DNA of 34,637 nucleotides from JBECKX01 sp964468475 (GTDB lineage: Bacteria; Zixibacteria; MSB-5A5; CAIYYT01), in NCBI GenBank assembly GCA_964468475.1, contig CAYXUL010000031.1:1-34637 (forward strand). The letters are read 5' to 3'. Below the pieces are notes generated by a model that did not search any database, was not told the DNA's origin, and was given only the letters and a program-made list of their open reading frames with translations. Shown in pieces: positions 7,425 through 15,553 of this stretch (position 1 is its first letter; each line of letters opens with the position of its first letter). Position numbers and translations under genes: made by a program.

Positions 7425-8223
7425 GGAATCTGCTGTTAATACCGAATTGATCCTATCAGTCTATGTATTCGTATTTGGCGTGGTCTTCGGGTCATTTCTT
7501 AATGTCCTGATCTATCGACTGCCGCGAAATGAAAAATTCGTGACGGGACGATCTCGTTGCCCTCACTGCAAAGAACAAATTCGCTGGTACGACAATATCC
7601 CGCTGCTGAGCTACCTGATCCTTGGCGGCCGCTGCCGTAACTGCAAAGCCACAATTTCGTGGCGCTACCCGCTGATTGAATTTCTGACAGGGGCGTTCTT
7701 TTTGCTCGCCTTTCGGCTTTACGGTTTGTCAGCAGAGAGCGGTGTAATCAGCCTCTTCTTTGCACTGCTACTCGTGGCCACAGTTATTGATTTTCAACAC
7801 TTCATCATCCCCGATAAGATCACTTATTCAGGAATGGTGCTGGGATTGGCGCTATCGTTTGTTAATCCGGAACTGCGCCCGCTCGACTCACTTATCGGTT
7901 TGCTGGCGGGGGGAATGTCGCTTTACCTGCTTGCCCTGGCGGGCGATTTTCTATTCAAGAAAGAGTCTCTGGGCGGCGGTGACATCAAGCTGGCCGCTAT
8001 GCTAGGGGCATTTCTCGGCTGGAAGGCCATCATCATCATTTTCTTCGGTGCAGCGGTATTGGGGCTGATCTACGCGATTATCAGGATGATCGTCTCGTCG
8101 GAGGCACGCAAATCGCACATGATCCCGTTCGGGCCGTTCCTCTCGATGGCGGCTTTAATCGCACTGTTTTTTGGTGACACGATTATTCACTTTTACCTTC
8201 ACAACATTCTGATGCTGCCGTAA
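7423..8223 (+). CDS. Prepilin peptidase / N-methyltransferase (PilD/GspO type)
   Basis: 266 aa, multi-spanning membrane aspartyl protease of family A24, which cleaves and N-methylates type IV prepilins and type II secretion pseudopilins at the inner membrane. The N-terminal part has GSFLNVLIYRLPR and two CxxC zinc pairs, C46/C49 and C71/C74, typical of the bifunctional form. The two catalytic aspartates are visible: D123 in IDFQHFIIPD and D187 in LGGGDIKLAAMLGAFLGW. About seven to eight hydrophobic segments are present. No pilin gene is nearby, so the substrate is unknown. It lies 53 nt after rsmE and appears to have its own leaderless start signal rather than an SD. Confidence 0.95.
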   Translation: MESAVNTELILSVYVFVFGVVFGSFLNVLIYRLPRNEKFVTGRSRCPHCKEQIRWYDNIPLLSYLILGGRCRNCKATISWRYPLIEFLTGAFFLLAFRLYGLSAESGVISLFFALLLVATVIDFQHFIIPDKITYSGMVLGLALSFVNPELRPLDSLIGLLAGGMSLYLLALAGDFLFKKESLGGGDIKLAAMLGAFLGWKAIIIIFFGAAVLGLIYAIIRMIVSSEARKSHMIPFGPFLSMAALIALFFGDTIIHFYLHNILMLP

Positions 8224-8270
8224 GCGCGAACGGGCAACCGCTTTCTGGAGGCTGCGCTTCAATCTGGAAC

Positions 8271-8288
8271 CGGCATTACACAATGCCG
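8271..8288 (+). terminator. Hairpin after prepilin peptidase gene
   Basis: CGGCATT (8271-8277), loop ACAC, AATGCCG (8282-8288): a perfect 7-bp stem 48 nt after the stop codon. It is followed by CCCTTCTC rather than a T-run, so it is a weak terminator candidate or an mRNA 3'-end stabiliser. Confidence 0.4.
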
Positions 8289-8353
8289 CCCTTCTCAACT
8301 GTTCTAAATCTTCCCAGAGATCACCATTGACTTAGTGGACAATTCATTTTGCC

Positions 8354-8367
8354 GATAATTGCATTAT
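8354..8367 (+). promoter_or_regulatory. Putative -10 box and inverted repeat at histidine kinase start
   Basis: GATAAT (8354-8359) ends 8 nt before ATG 8368. ATAAT (8355-8359) and ATTAT (8363-8367) form a perfect inverted repeat ending at the ATG. This nearly copies the arrangement at 7410-7424, including a shared GCCGATAATT-type core. A TTGACT lies at 8327-8332, but 21 nt is long for a -35 spacer. No SD is seen. Confidence 0.45.
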
Positions 8368-10254
8368 ATGGCAGAAAAACAGCGCTCAAGCAGGGTAAAG
8401 GAGTGGCTCACCAGGCACGGGCTTTCTTACGAGCTGCTTATTAAGATTACATTGGGGATGATGTTCGTTCTGATCATCGGCGCCAATCTCAACTCACTGC
8501 GTTTCTTCAACACCGTCAAAGCGGTTGATGAGCAGCGCCTCGGTCGGCGCGTAGCAGATCAGCTCGACTTCATCTGTGAAGTAATTCGCAGCAATCCACG
8601 ACTTGAACTGACAACCCGCGAGAGCAGGCGCCTCATCGATGCCGCAGGTTTCAACCGAGTCTTTGTGGTCGAAACCGACGCCTTGCGCGATCCTGAAATT
8701 AAGGCTTCTGCTTACGTGAGCGTCACGACATTGCGCTCGCTGCAGAAGATCTACTCTCTGCCCAAACTGCTCGCAGGAGGAGCAATTTCTACCCTGCCGA
8801 CTTCAATCACCGAGAACTACGTTGGCAATCGTGGCGAGCCCCTGCGCGCCGGTTTCTTTCATTTTGTCTCAGCGGACGGTACGCCGCTTACTCTGGTTGC
8901 GACGTTCCCCGACTACGACGACACTCAGCTGACGAAGCTGTCGACACTCAACACGGTCTTTCAGATTCTCAGCGTGTTGGCGGTTCTGACAATTGCGTTG
9001 ATACTGTTGCGCCTGACACTGACACCATATCGTAAGATCAAGTCGGAGGCGATCGCCGCTGAAGTTGCCTCTTCCGAACAAGCGGAGTCGGTCGAATTCG
9101 CCGTGGAGACTTTCCAGAAGGTAATCAATGAGTTGCGACAGAAAGAGGAGAAGCTGCAACGGCTGTACGCACAACAGAAGAGCCGTGCAGCGAATCTGGA
9201 AAAATACAACGAGTACGTCCTCGAAAGCATGTACTCAGCCGTGGTGAGCTGTGATACTGCGGGGAAGGTTACCCACTTCAATCGTGCCGCCGAAGGGCTG
9301 TTCGGAGGCACACGCTCCTCCAACCTGCACCGGCATTTTCGGGAGATTCTGCCTAAGGGCACCGCGCTTGCAGATATGATGCGTGACGCGCTCAGCGAGG
9401 GAACGGAAAGCACACTGCCGGAGGTCGAACAGGTTATTCGTGATGGCCGCAAAGTGTGGCTCAACGTCAGTTGTACACTCCTGCGGGATTCACAGGATCA
9501 CGTTCGCGGCGCCATGCTGCTGGCAACCGATTTAAGCGAGATCAAGAATCTCGAAGCGGAGATTGCGCTGAAGGATCAGATGGCCGCAATAGGGGAAATG
9601 GCTGCAGGCCTGGCGCATCAGCTGCGCAACTCTCTGGGAGCCATGATTGGGTTCGTGCAGCTGCTCAAGAAGATCACCACCGATGAACCTCGCGTTGCCG
9701 AGATCGTTGATAATATTCTGGTGGAAACACGAGGCACCTGCTCGATGGTAGATCGTTTCCTGACCCTGTCGCGCGACAGCGCCTTCTCGCCAGCCGAGGT
9801 GAACCTCAACCAGATTGCGAGCTTGCTAAACAAGAAGTTTGAGCACGAATTGCACGAACACCATATTCGTCTGAAGTTTGAAATCGAGCGACATCTCGAC
9901 GAGATTGTTGCGGACGAACTGCTTTTTACAAACATTCTCACCAATTTGATTCGCAATGCCATTCAGGCATCCGATGACAGATCCACGGTCACTGTCGAGA
10001 TAGCTCAGTCGCCCGACGCGCATGTCGAGGTCCTGGTTCGCGATCAGGGGAAAGGCATCCCGGAAGAACACCTACCCAACATCTTCACCCCATTCTTCAC
10101 CCATGGCAAAGTGGACGGCACCGGGCTGGGCCTGGCGCTGGTACGCAAGTGGATTCATCAACATGGAGGAACGGTGACCTGCGACTCGCAGCCGGGCCAG
10201 GGAACAACTTTCAGGCTGCAATTTCCACAGACAAATCCGGTTCACCTGATCTAG
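8368..10254 (+). CDS. Membrane PAS-domain sensor histidine kinase
   Basis: 628 aa from ATG 8368; a TTG three codons upstream is the only extension. Order seen: transmembrane segment 1 (about residues 25-45), a periplasmic sensor region of roughly 150 residues, transmembrane segment 2 (ILSVLAVLTIALILLRL), a Glu/Lys-rich coiled coil, a PAS domain (NEYVLESMYSAVVSCDTAG onwards), then the kinase core. The phospho-acceptor is H417 in GLAHQLRNSLGAM. The ATPase domain has the N box at N530, DQGKGIP from D559 and GTGLGLALV from G584. The core is close to NtrB/AtoS-type kinases. No response regulator is next to it, so the partner is unknown; such kinases often pair with sigma54 activators (inference). 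Confidence 0.93.
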   Translation: MAEKQRSSRVKEWLTRHGLSYELLIKITLGMMFVLIIGANLNSLRFFNTVKAVDEQRLGRRVADQLDFICEVIRSNPRLELTTRESRRLIDAAGFNRVFVVETDALRDPEIKASAYVSVTTLRSLQKIYSLPKLLAGGAISTLPTSITENYVGNRGEPLRAGFFHFVSADGTPLTLVATFPDYDDTQLTKLSTLNTVFQILSVLAVLTIALILLRLTLTPYRKIKSEAIAAEVASSEQAESVEFAVETFQKVINELRQKEEKLQRLYAQQKSRAANLEKYNEYVLESMYSAVVSCDTAGKVTHFNRAAEGLFGGTRSSNLHRHFREILPKGTALADMMRDALSEGTESTLPEVEQVIRDGRKVWLNVSCTLLRDSQDHVRGAMLLATDLSEIKNLEAEIALKDQMAAIGEMAAGLAHQLRNSLGAMIGFVQLLKKITTDEPRVAEIVDNILVETRGTCSMVDRFLTLSRDSAFSPAEVNLNQIASLLNKKFEHELHEHHIRLKFEIERHLDEIVADELLFTNILTNLIRNAIQASDDRSTVTVEIAQSPDAHVEVLVRDQGKGIPEEHLPNIFTPFFTHGKVDGTGLGLALVRKWIHQHGGTVTCDSQPGQGTTFRLQFPQTNPVHLI

Positions 10255-10297
10255 CTGAGCTAGTATAGCCGCCTCATCACTCCTGGCCGCTTTGCGC

Positions 10298-10325
10298 TTG
10301 CAAAATCGATGCTTTGTTGCATATT
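10298..10325 (+). promoter_or_regulatory. Possible promoter of the M14 carboxypeptidase gene
   Basis: TTGCAA (10298-10303), 16 nt, CATATT (10320-10325), about 68 nt before the start codon. Both boxes match the general consensus only partly. It is listed because the gene follows a 138-nt gap and is unrelated to the kinase upstream. Confidence 0.3.
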
Positions 10326-10392
10326 CAGGCAGTACCTCATTCTTCGTCTCGAGGTAATCCGAAATAAACTGCAACCCTGTGAGGAGTTTAAC

Positions 10393-12633
10393 ATGCGCCA
10401 TCGCTCTGCTATGGATCACTCCGCGACTTTGTGCCGTATTTTCGTTCCGATTATCATTTTGATACTGGCCGGTTCTACCGCTTTACTTGCCGAGCAACTT
10501 TCGGACATCAAGATCACACTCAGGGATAAACAGCAGCTCACGGAAGTGCGAGCCCTGCACCTGGATGTTGTGCCGCTTCCCGGTAATCAACTGGAAGCCT
10601 ACGTCAAGCCGAATGAGCTGTCGACGCTGGACAAGATGGGAATCGACTATCAGGTCGTTCATCCGAATATAGTCGATTATTATGCCAGCAGATTGGATGC
10701 AACCCGCGACATGGGCGGTTATCGCACGTTGTCGGAGATCTACCTCGTAATGGATTCGATAGCTAATGCTCACCCGTCAATTGTATCGCAACGCGACTCG
10801 ATCGGCGCCACGATTCAGGGACGCCCGCTCTATGTGATGAAGATTTCTGACAATGTCAATATCGATGAGCCGGACGAGCCCGAAGTCTACTACTATTCCG
10901 CGATCCATTGCCGCGAAGTGATTACGCCCGAGGTCTTGATTTACTTCATGCGCTATCTTACCAACAATTATGGCATTGATCCCGAGGTGACAGATCTCGT
11001 TAATAACAGGCAGTTGTATTTCACTCTCGTCGTCAACCCTGACGGATACTATTACAATCAAATAACCGACCCCAACGGTGGAGGAATGTGGCGGAAGAAT
11101 CGTCGGAATAACGGCGATGGCACATATGGAGTCGACCTGAACCGCAATTTTGGCTTTGAATGGGGTTATGATGATTTTGGCTCTTCCCCGTCTACCAGCC
11201 AGGAGGATTACCGTGGTAGCGGGCCGTTCTCTGAGCCTGAGTCACAGTCGTTGCGCGATTTCATCTCCGCACACAATTTTGTGCTTACCGTTTCCTATCA
11301 TTCGCATGGCGATGACCTGCTGTATCCCTGGGGTTATGATCAAATCTACACCCCGGATCAGGACATTTTCGCGAGTCTTGCCGACACAGTAAATGCCTTC
11401 AACGGCTATGTCACCGGCACTCCGTGGCAAGTATTGTACCCGGTTAACGGCTCTACCGATGATTGGGGCTATGGCGAACAAGTTACCAAAAACAAGTGCT
11501 ACTCGTTCTCACTGGAAGTGGGGAACAGCAGCGATGGCTTCTGGCCGCCGATCTCTCGAATTCCGGCGCTGGTGCAGGAGAATCTTGAGCCGAATCTATT
11601 CTATGCCAGGATTGCCGACAATATCAATAAGCTCCGCCCGCCAATTGCCCCAACCATCTACTCTGTGGGCGCGATAGCAACCGACAGTTTCACCCTGGCG
11701 TGGAATCACGAGGATGTTGACAACCCCGCGGTATCTTTTGAAGTGTGGCAACTCAGCGATTTCAGCGTCGGAGCAGATGACGCTGAAACGCCCGCGAATC
11801 CTGATTGGGCATTTTCAGGATTTTCACAGTCAACTCAGTACGCGATTTCGGGAACGCATTCCTACTACAGTCAATCCGGAGATAATCTCAACAACAGTAT
11901 GACGACGGCTTTCCCCTATACAGTGCAGTCAGGTGACTCGCTGGAATTTATGGCGCGGTGGGACATGGAGAACAACTGGGACTATGGTTACGTTGAAGTT
12001 TCTGCCGATAACGGGGGAAGCTGGAGCACGATTGCAGGCAACATTACAACAACTTCCAATCCTAACGGCAATAACCTTGGCAATGGAATCACAGGTAGTT
12101 CCGACTGGACGCCGGCGAAATTCGATTTATCGAACTTTGTCGGGCATGAGATTCTGCTGCGATTTCGCTACGTCACCGATAGCTATGTGACCAATCCCGG
12201 TCTGTGGATCGATGATATCAGTCCGGTTGTGGGCTTTGGCAGTGTGTCTCAGCTGGCCGCCGCTGACACCGACACGACTTACCTGGTAACAGGACTGACC
12301 GATGGTGTTTACGATTATCGAGTTCGTGCTCGTGATGCAGAATCTCAGCTGTCGCTATTCAGCTCACTGGTGCCGGTCGAAGTTACGCTTCCGCCAACCT
12401 GCACGTGGCTGGTCGGGGACGCCAATAACGACCAAAACTACTCAGTCTCGGATGCGCTCGTAGTAATTAACTACATCTTCGGCGGGGGTGCTTCACCCGC
12501 ACCCAACGCCGTCGGATCCGGCGACGCCGATTGCAACGGCGCGGTAACGGTTGCGGATGCTGTCTATATCGTGAGCTACATCTTCGGGGGCGGACCGACA
12601 CCCGGCCAAAGCTGCAGTTGTACATCCTACTAG
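10393..12633 (+). CDS. Secreted M14 zinc carboxypeptidase with dockerin-like tail
   Basis: 746 aa from ATG 10393, chosen because GAGGAG (10381-10386) lies 6 nt upstream and the protein then starts with a signal peptide (residues 1 to about 34, hydrophobic core FVPIIILILAGSTALL). The M14 peptidase domain is complete: zinc ligands H172 and E175 (HCRE) and H303 (SYHSH), the substrate-carboxylate Arg region DLNRNFG around R251, and the catalytic Glu E375 in FSLEVGN. It should remove C-terminal residues from peptides outside the cell. A fibronectin III-like segment and a jelly-roll-like module with GLWIDDI follow. Two calcium-repeat motifs close the protein (GDANNDQNYSVSDALVVINYI near 674-694 and GDADCNGAVTVADAVYIVSYI near 710), resembling a type I dockerin. 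It is probably monocistronic. Confidence 0.93.
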   Translation: MRHRSAMDHSATLCRIFVPIIILILAGSTALLAEQLSDIKITLRDKQQLTEVRALHLDVVPLPGNQLEAYVKPNELSTLDKMGIDYQVVHPNIVDYYASRLDATRDMGGYRTLSEIYLVMDSIANAHPSIVSQRDSIGATIQGRPLYVMKISDNVNIDEPDEPEVYYYSAIHCREVITPEVLIYFMRYLTNNYGIDPEVTDLVNNRQLYFTLVVNPDGYYYNQITDPNGGGMWRKNRRNNGDGTYGVDLNRNFGFEWGYDDFGSSPSTSQEDYRGSGPFSEPESQSLRDFISAHNFVLTVSYHSHGDDLLYPWGYDQIYTPDQDIFASLADTVNAFNGYVTGTPWQVLYPVNGSTDDWGYGEQVTKNKCYSFSLEVGNSSDGFWPPISRIPALVQENLEPNLFYARIADNINKLRPPIAPTIYSVGAIATDSFTLAWNHEDVDNPAVSFEVWQLSDFSVGADDAETPANPDWAFSGFSQSTQYAISGTHSYYSQSGDNLNNSMTTAFPYTVQSGDSLEFMARWDMENNWDYGYVEVSADNGGSWSTIAGNITTTSNPNGNNLGNGITGSSDWTPAKFDLSNFVGHEILLRFRYVTDSYVTNPGLWIDDISPVVGFGSVSQLAAADTDTTYLVTGLTDGVYDYRVRARDAESQLSLFSSLVPVEVTLPPTCTWLVGDANNDQNYSVSDALVVINYIFGGGASPAPNAVGSGDADCNGAVTVADAVYIVSYIFGGGPTPGQSCSCTSY

Positions 12634-13082
12634 AGGATATTCCTTACATCACAGTACCTGCGGGCAGCGGTGCAGCAGTTAAGCATTTGGAAAAATGTTA
12701 GCTAAAAAGAAAGCAGAGGCTTTTGAGAAAGCCTCTGCTCAGCGGATAGTTTGGTAAGACACTACTGGCCAAGACACTTGATTTTATAGCAAGGCGTGTG
12801 CCGAAAATGGCAAAACATCAACCTGTTGTGTAACAACCACTTAGAGATTTGGCTCGTGGCGAGGTCGCCACATAGTGTCGAATTTCTGGACAACCTCTGA
12901 AACAGGCCATTACCTGCATCCCATAATACCTTGCCGTTGATAGAGTTAGATTTGAGATTAATTCCGTTCAAGTTAGCGACAACCAGTCTTACCTTTGCAG
13001 GCGCTTTTGCCCGTATCACTTTTCATCCGATTTCCGGGAATATTCTTGAAGCGTGCCTATGAATAAAGTAAGCTGACCCATC
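12634..13082. other. 449-bp gap with hairpins, possible minus-strand RNA
   Basis: No convincing protein gene. The gap holds a strong terminator-type hairpin oriented for a minus-strand transcript (12713-12738). Upstream of it on that strand are an inverted repeat GTGGCGA-GG-TCGCCAC (12856-12871), GTTGT-GTA-ACAAC (12825-12837) and TGCC-N6-GGCA (12799-12812). There is also an 8-bp direct repeat AAGACACT at 12756 and 12771. An 85-codon minus-strand frame (12762-13019, GTG start) has no recognisable family. A structured noncoding RNA on the minus strand of up to about 340 nt is a reasonable hypothesis; no convincing minus-strand promoter was found. Confidence 0.4.
12713..12738 (-). terminator. 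Intrinsic terminator, minus-strand orientation
   Basis: GCAGAGGCTTT (12713-12723), loop TGAG, AAAGCCTCTGC (12728-12738): a perfect 11-bp stem. Read on the minus strand the stem is followed by TTTCTTTTTAGC, a T-rich tail, while on the plus strand it is followed by TCAGCGG. It therefore suits a minus-strand transcript best, although the hairpin also lies 80 nt after the carboxypeptidase stop and may slow plus-strand transcription. Confidence 0.75.
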
Positions 13083-14294
13083 ATGGATGACAATTCCACT
13101 GTCTATACAGTTGCAGCGATAACGCGTGAGCTGAAGGATTTGCTTGAGGGGGAGTACCAGTCGATCTGGGTTGAGGGTGAAATCTCGAATTACAAGCACC
13201 ATACTTCGGGTCACCGTTACTTCACTCTCAAAGATGAGTCAGCGCAACTCAAGGCCGTCATCTGGCGGTTCAACGCACAATCGCTCAGGATTGAGCCCAG
13301 GGACGGTTTGCAGGTACGAGCTTTCGGCGATATCACGCTTTATGAGAAGGGGGGTTACTACCAGCTTCGAGTAGTCAGGATGGAACCGCTTGGCATTGGC
13401 TCGCTGGAAGAGCGGTTTCGCAAGCTTAAAGAGAAACTTGAAGGAGAAGGTCTGTTCGACCCGGCCCATAAGCAACCTCTCCCGAAGTTCCCGAGCTCCA
13501 TCGGGCTGGTCACGTCGGCGACGGGTGCGGCCATTAGAGATATGATCAACGTGATACATCGGCGTGCCCCAACGATCCGATTGGTGCTGCGACCTGCGGC
13601 AGTGCAGGGTGATGCAGCCGCGCCTGATATCGCCGCAGCAATTGACGAATTCAATCGCTGGGGAGAAGTTGATCTTTTGATAGTAGGTAGAGGTGGCGGA
13701 TCGCTCGAGGATTTGTGGGCCTTCAACGAGGAGCAGGTAGCACGCGCGATTTATAATTCGAAGATTCCGATCATCTCCGCCGTCGGACATGAGACCGATT
13801 TTTCAATATCCGATTTTGTCGCCGATTTGAGGGCGCCGACACCATCGGCTGCTGCGGAGATTGCCAGTTTTGATGCTGAATCGTACAAGACCATGCTTCT
13901 TGAATTTGCCCGACGCATCAGAAACGCGTTAAGACGTAACACCAAACTCAGCCGAGAGCGCTTGGAAAGACTGGTGGCGTCCCGGAGTATGCGTTCACCG
14001 TTATTGTTGTTGGAGTCGCCGGCTCAGCGGCTGGATGATCTCTCGAATCGCCTGGCGCGTAGCGCCGAGCAATTGCTTACAGAGCGACGCAACCGCTTTG
14101 CGCTGCTGAAAGAAAAGCTGACTGTCTTGTCGCCGCAGAGTGTGCTGAGGCGTGGTTATGCCGTCGTACGCAAGTCTGAGTCCGGAGAGCTGGTCAAGTC
14201 GATTCGAGCGCTGGATGCCGGTGTGAAGATCGGGATTGAGCTTGCAGATGGCAAGGCCGCTGCGACCGTGGATGAAGTGTCCCGCGAAGAATGA
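13083..14294 (+). CDS. xseA: Exonuclease VII large subunit
   Basis: 403 aa, in the family range. XseA with several XseB subunits forms exonuclease VII, which degrades single-stranded DNA from both ends in the cytoplasm. The N-terminal OB-fold has VEGEISNYKHHTSGHRYFTLKD. The catalytic domain carries the family block SIGLVTSATGAAIRDM, RPAAVQGDAAAPDI, GRGGGSLEDLWAFN from residue 202, and ISAVGHETD. A long charged coiled-coil region that holds XseB follows, and the end has LRRGYAVVR. ATG 13083 is preceded by no evident SD. The gene begins a group xseA-xseB-ispA-dxs-nadK, though xseB has its own promoter-like sequence. Confidence 0.97.
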   Translation: MDDNSTVYTVAAITRELKDLLEGEYQSIWVEGEISNYKHHTSGHRYFTLKDESAQLKAVIWRFNAQSLRIEPRDGLQVRAFGDITLYEKGGYYQLRVVRMEPLGIGSLEERFRKLKEKLEGEGLFDPAHKQPLPKFPSSIGLVTSATGAAIRDMINVIHRRAPTIRLVLRPAAVQGDAAAPDIAAAIDEFNRWGEVDLLIVGRGGGSLEDLWAFNEEQVARAIYNSKIPIISAVGHETDFSISDFVADLRAPTPSAAAEIASFDAESYKTMLLEFARRIRNALRRNTKLSRERLERLVASRSMRSPLLLLESPAQRLDDLSNRLARSAEQLLTERRNRFALLKEKLTVLSPQSVLRRGYAVVRKSESGELVKSIRALDAGVKIGIELADGKAAATVDEVSREE

Positions 14295-14322
14295 TTGCGT
14301 TACAATCTCAAACTGATATAAT
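14295..14322 (+). promoter_or_regulatory. Promoter for xseB-ispA-dxs-nadK
   Basis: TTGCGT (14295-14300), 16 nt, then a perfect TATAAT (14317-14322), directly after the xseA stop and about 70 nt before xseB. It suggests that the downstream group can be transcribed apart from xseA. Confidence 0.55.
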
Positions 14323-14344
14323 CTCTGCACAGTATCTTTAGCGT

Positions 14345-14388
14345 ATCTGCATAGAGCAGATCGTTGCCGAAGAAATCCTCACGTGAGG
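14345..14388 (+). promoter_or_regulatory. Structured xseB leader with SD-masking palindrome
   Basis: Two inverted repeats lie in the leader: ATCTGC-ATAGA-GCAGAT (14345-14361) and the perfect 12-nt palindrome CCTCACGTGAGG (14377-14388). The GAGG half of the palindrome is the Shine-Dalgarno of xseB, 4 nt before its ATG, so folding would pair the SD with CCTC. The palindrome could equally be a protein-binding DNA site. Confidence 0.45.
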
Positions 14389-14392
14389 TGGC

Positions 14393-14635
14393 ATGGCCGA
14401 GTCACAGCGTACATTTGAAGAGAATCTCGAAGAGCTTGAGCAAGTGGTTGCCAGCCTTGAGCAGGGTGATTTGCCGCTCGATGAGGCGATCAAACTGTTT
14501 CAGCGCGGCATGGAACTGACCAAAGCCTGCGGTGAGCGGCTGACAGCCGCCGAAGAGAAGATTCAGAAGCTGGTCGCCGAGCAGGACAAGTTCAAACTTC
14601 AGCCCTTTGGTAAGAGTGATGACAACGACGACTAA
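14393..14635 (+). CDS. xseB: Exonuclease VII small subunit
   Basis: 80 aa, typical of XseB. It is a small helical hairpin protein that packs on the coiled coil of XseA and regulates the nuclease. The family pattern is clear: FEENLEELEQVVASLEQGDLPLDEAIKLFQRGMELTKACGERLTAAEEKIQKL. The SD GAGGTGG sits directly before ATG 14393 and is part of a palindrome. The end of the gene overlaps the ispA start by 17 nt, implying translational coupling. Confidence 0.95.
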   Translation: MAESQRTFEENLEELEQVVASLEQGDLPLDEAIKLFQRGMELTKACGERLTAAEEKIQKLVAEQDKFKLQPFGKSDDNDD

Positions 14636-15494
14636 TGCACCGGAAGTGCACTTCGGTGCCATGCGCAAGAAGATTGATCTCACGCTGGCTGAGATTCTGC
14701 CGGCGCCTGAGGCCGATCCCGGTCGACTTTACGAAGCGATGCGTTATTCTGTTCTGGCGGGCGGCAAGCGGATCAGACCGGTGCTGGCGATTTCGTCCTA
14801 TCGTGCCACCGGCGGGAAAGACGATTCGATTTATCGCCATGCCTGCGCGCTGGAGCTGCTCCACACTTATTCGCTCATCCACGACGACTTACCATGTATG
14901 GATGATGATGATTTCCGGCGCGGCCAACCGACGCTGCACCGGAAATTCTCCGAGTATATTGCAGTGCTGGCCGGCGATGCGCTTCACGCATTGGCTTTTG
15001 AGATACTCGCGGCCAGCGGGAACACCGAGGTGATTCGGGAAGTTAGTCAAGCTATCGGTACAGAGGGGATGATCGGCGGCCAGGTCCGTGACGTTGAGGC
15101 TGAAGGCCACGATGTCGAGCTGGATGCGGTCGAGGCGATTCATCGCCGAAAGACTGCGGCGCTGATCAGAGCCTCGGTGAAAATTGGCGCGATGCTGGCT
15201 GGCGCCGGCAAGGATGTTGTATCCAGGCTGGAGCAATTTGGCGAGCGGCTGGGTTTGGCGTTTCAAATTATCGACGATGTTCTGGATGTCGAGGGTGATT
15301 TCGCACACCTCGGCAAGGAGACCGGGGCAGACTCACGACTTGCCAAGGCCACTTATCCGAAGGTGATCGGTGTAGAGAAGTCGCGCCAGGAGGCACTCAG
15401 GCTGGTTGACGAGGCAAAAACTATTCTGGCAGATTTTGCTCAACGTGATATCTTCTACGAATTGGCCGATTACGTCGTCGCTCGGAAGAACTAG
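14619..15494 (+). CDS. ispA: Polyprenyl (farnesyl/geranylgeranyl) diphosphate synthase
   Basis: 291 aa from ATG 14619; the frame also opens with TTG 14607 and GTG 14616, but ATG gives the normal N-terminus. It condenses isopentenyl diphosphate with allylic diphosphates to make C15 or C20 chains for quinone and cell-wall lipid synthesis. The first Asp-rich motif is DDLPCMDDDD from D89, the second is DDVLD from D219, and GGKRIRP and a YSLIHDD block are present. The DDLPCMD form is typical of IspA-type bacterial enzymes; product length cannot be fixed from sequence alone. It lies between xseB (17-nt overlap) and dxs, the common order. Confidence 0.93.
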   Translation: MTTTTNAPEVHFGAMRKKIDLTLAEILPAPEADPGRLYEAMRYSVLAGGKRIRPVLAISSYRATGGKDDSIYRHACALELLHTYSLIHDDLPCMDDDDFRRGQPTLHRKFSEYIAVLAGDALHALAFEILAASGNTEVIREVSQAIGTEGMIGGQVRDVEAEGHDVELDAVEAIHRRKTAALIRASVKIGAMLAGAGKDVVSRLEQFGERLGLAFQIIDDVLDVEGDFAHLGKETGADSRLAKATYPKVIGVEKSRQEALRLVDEAKTILADFAQRDIFYELADYVVARKN

Positions 15495-15553
15495 CGGGAC
15501 GTCGGCCGGAATTATCGTGAACCTGAAAACTGCAGTGGAGTAACATATAGGTA

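Noticed and set aside
10251..10263. CTAGCTGAGCTAG near-palindrome at the histidine kinase stop
   Set aside because: Short, no T-run, overlaps the stop codon; likely chance.
12695..12757. 20-codon plus-strand frame (MLAKKKAEAFEKASAQRIVW) across the terminator stem
   Set aside because: No proper SD; its codons are dictated by the hairpin. Too short to support.
12984..13019. N-terminus MIRAKAPAKV on the minus strand, resembling IspE
   Set aside because: IspE begins with a similar KAPAKI motif, but nothing after it matches (no GxxDGYH or GxGLG motif), and the frame is only 85 codons.
13239..13790. 183-codon minus-strand open frame in xseA
   Set aside because: It lies opposite the conserved XseA block and has no independent start signal.
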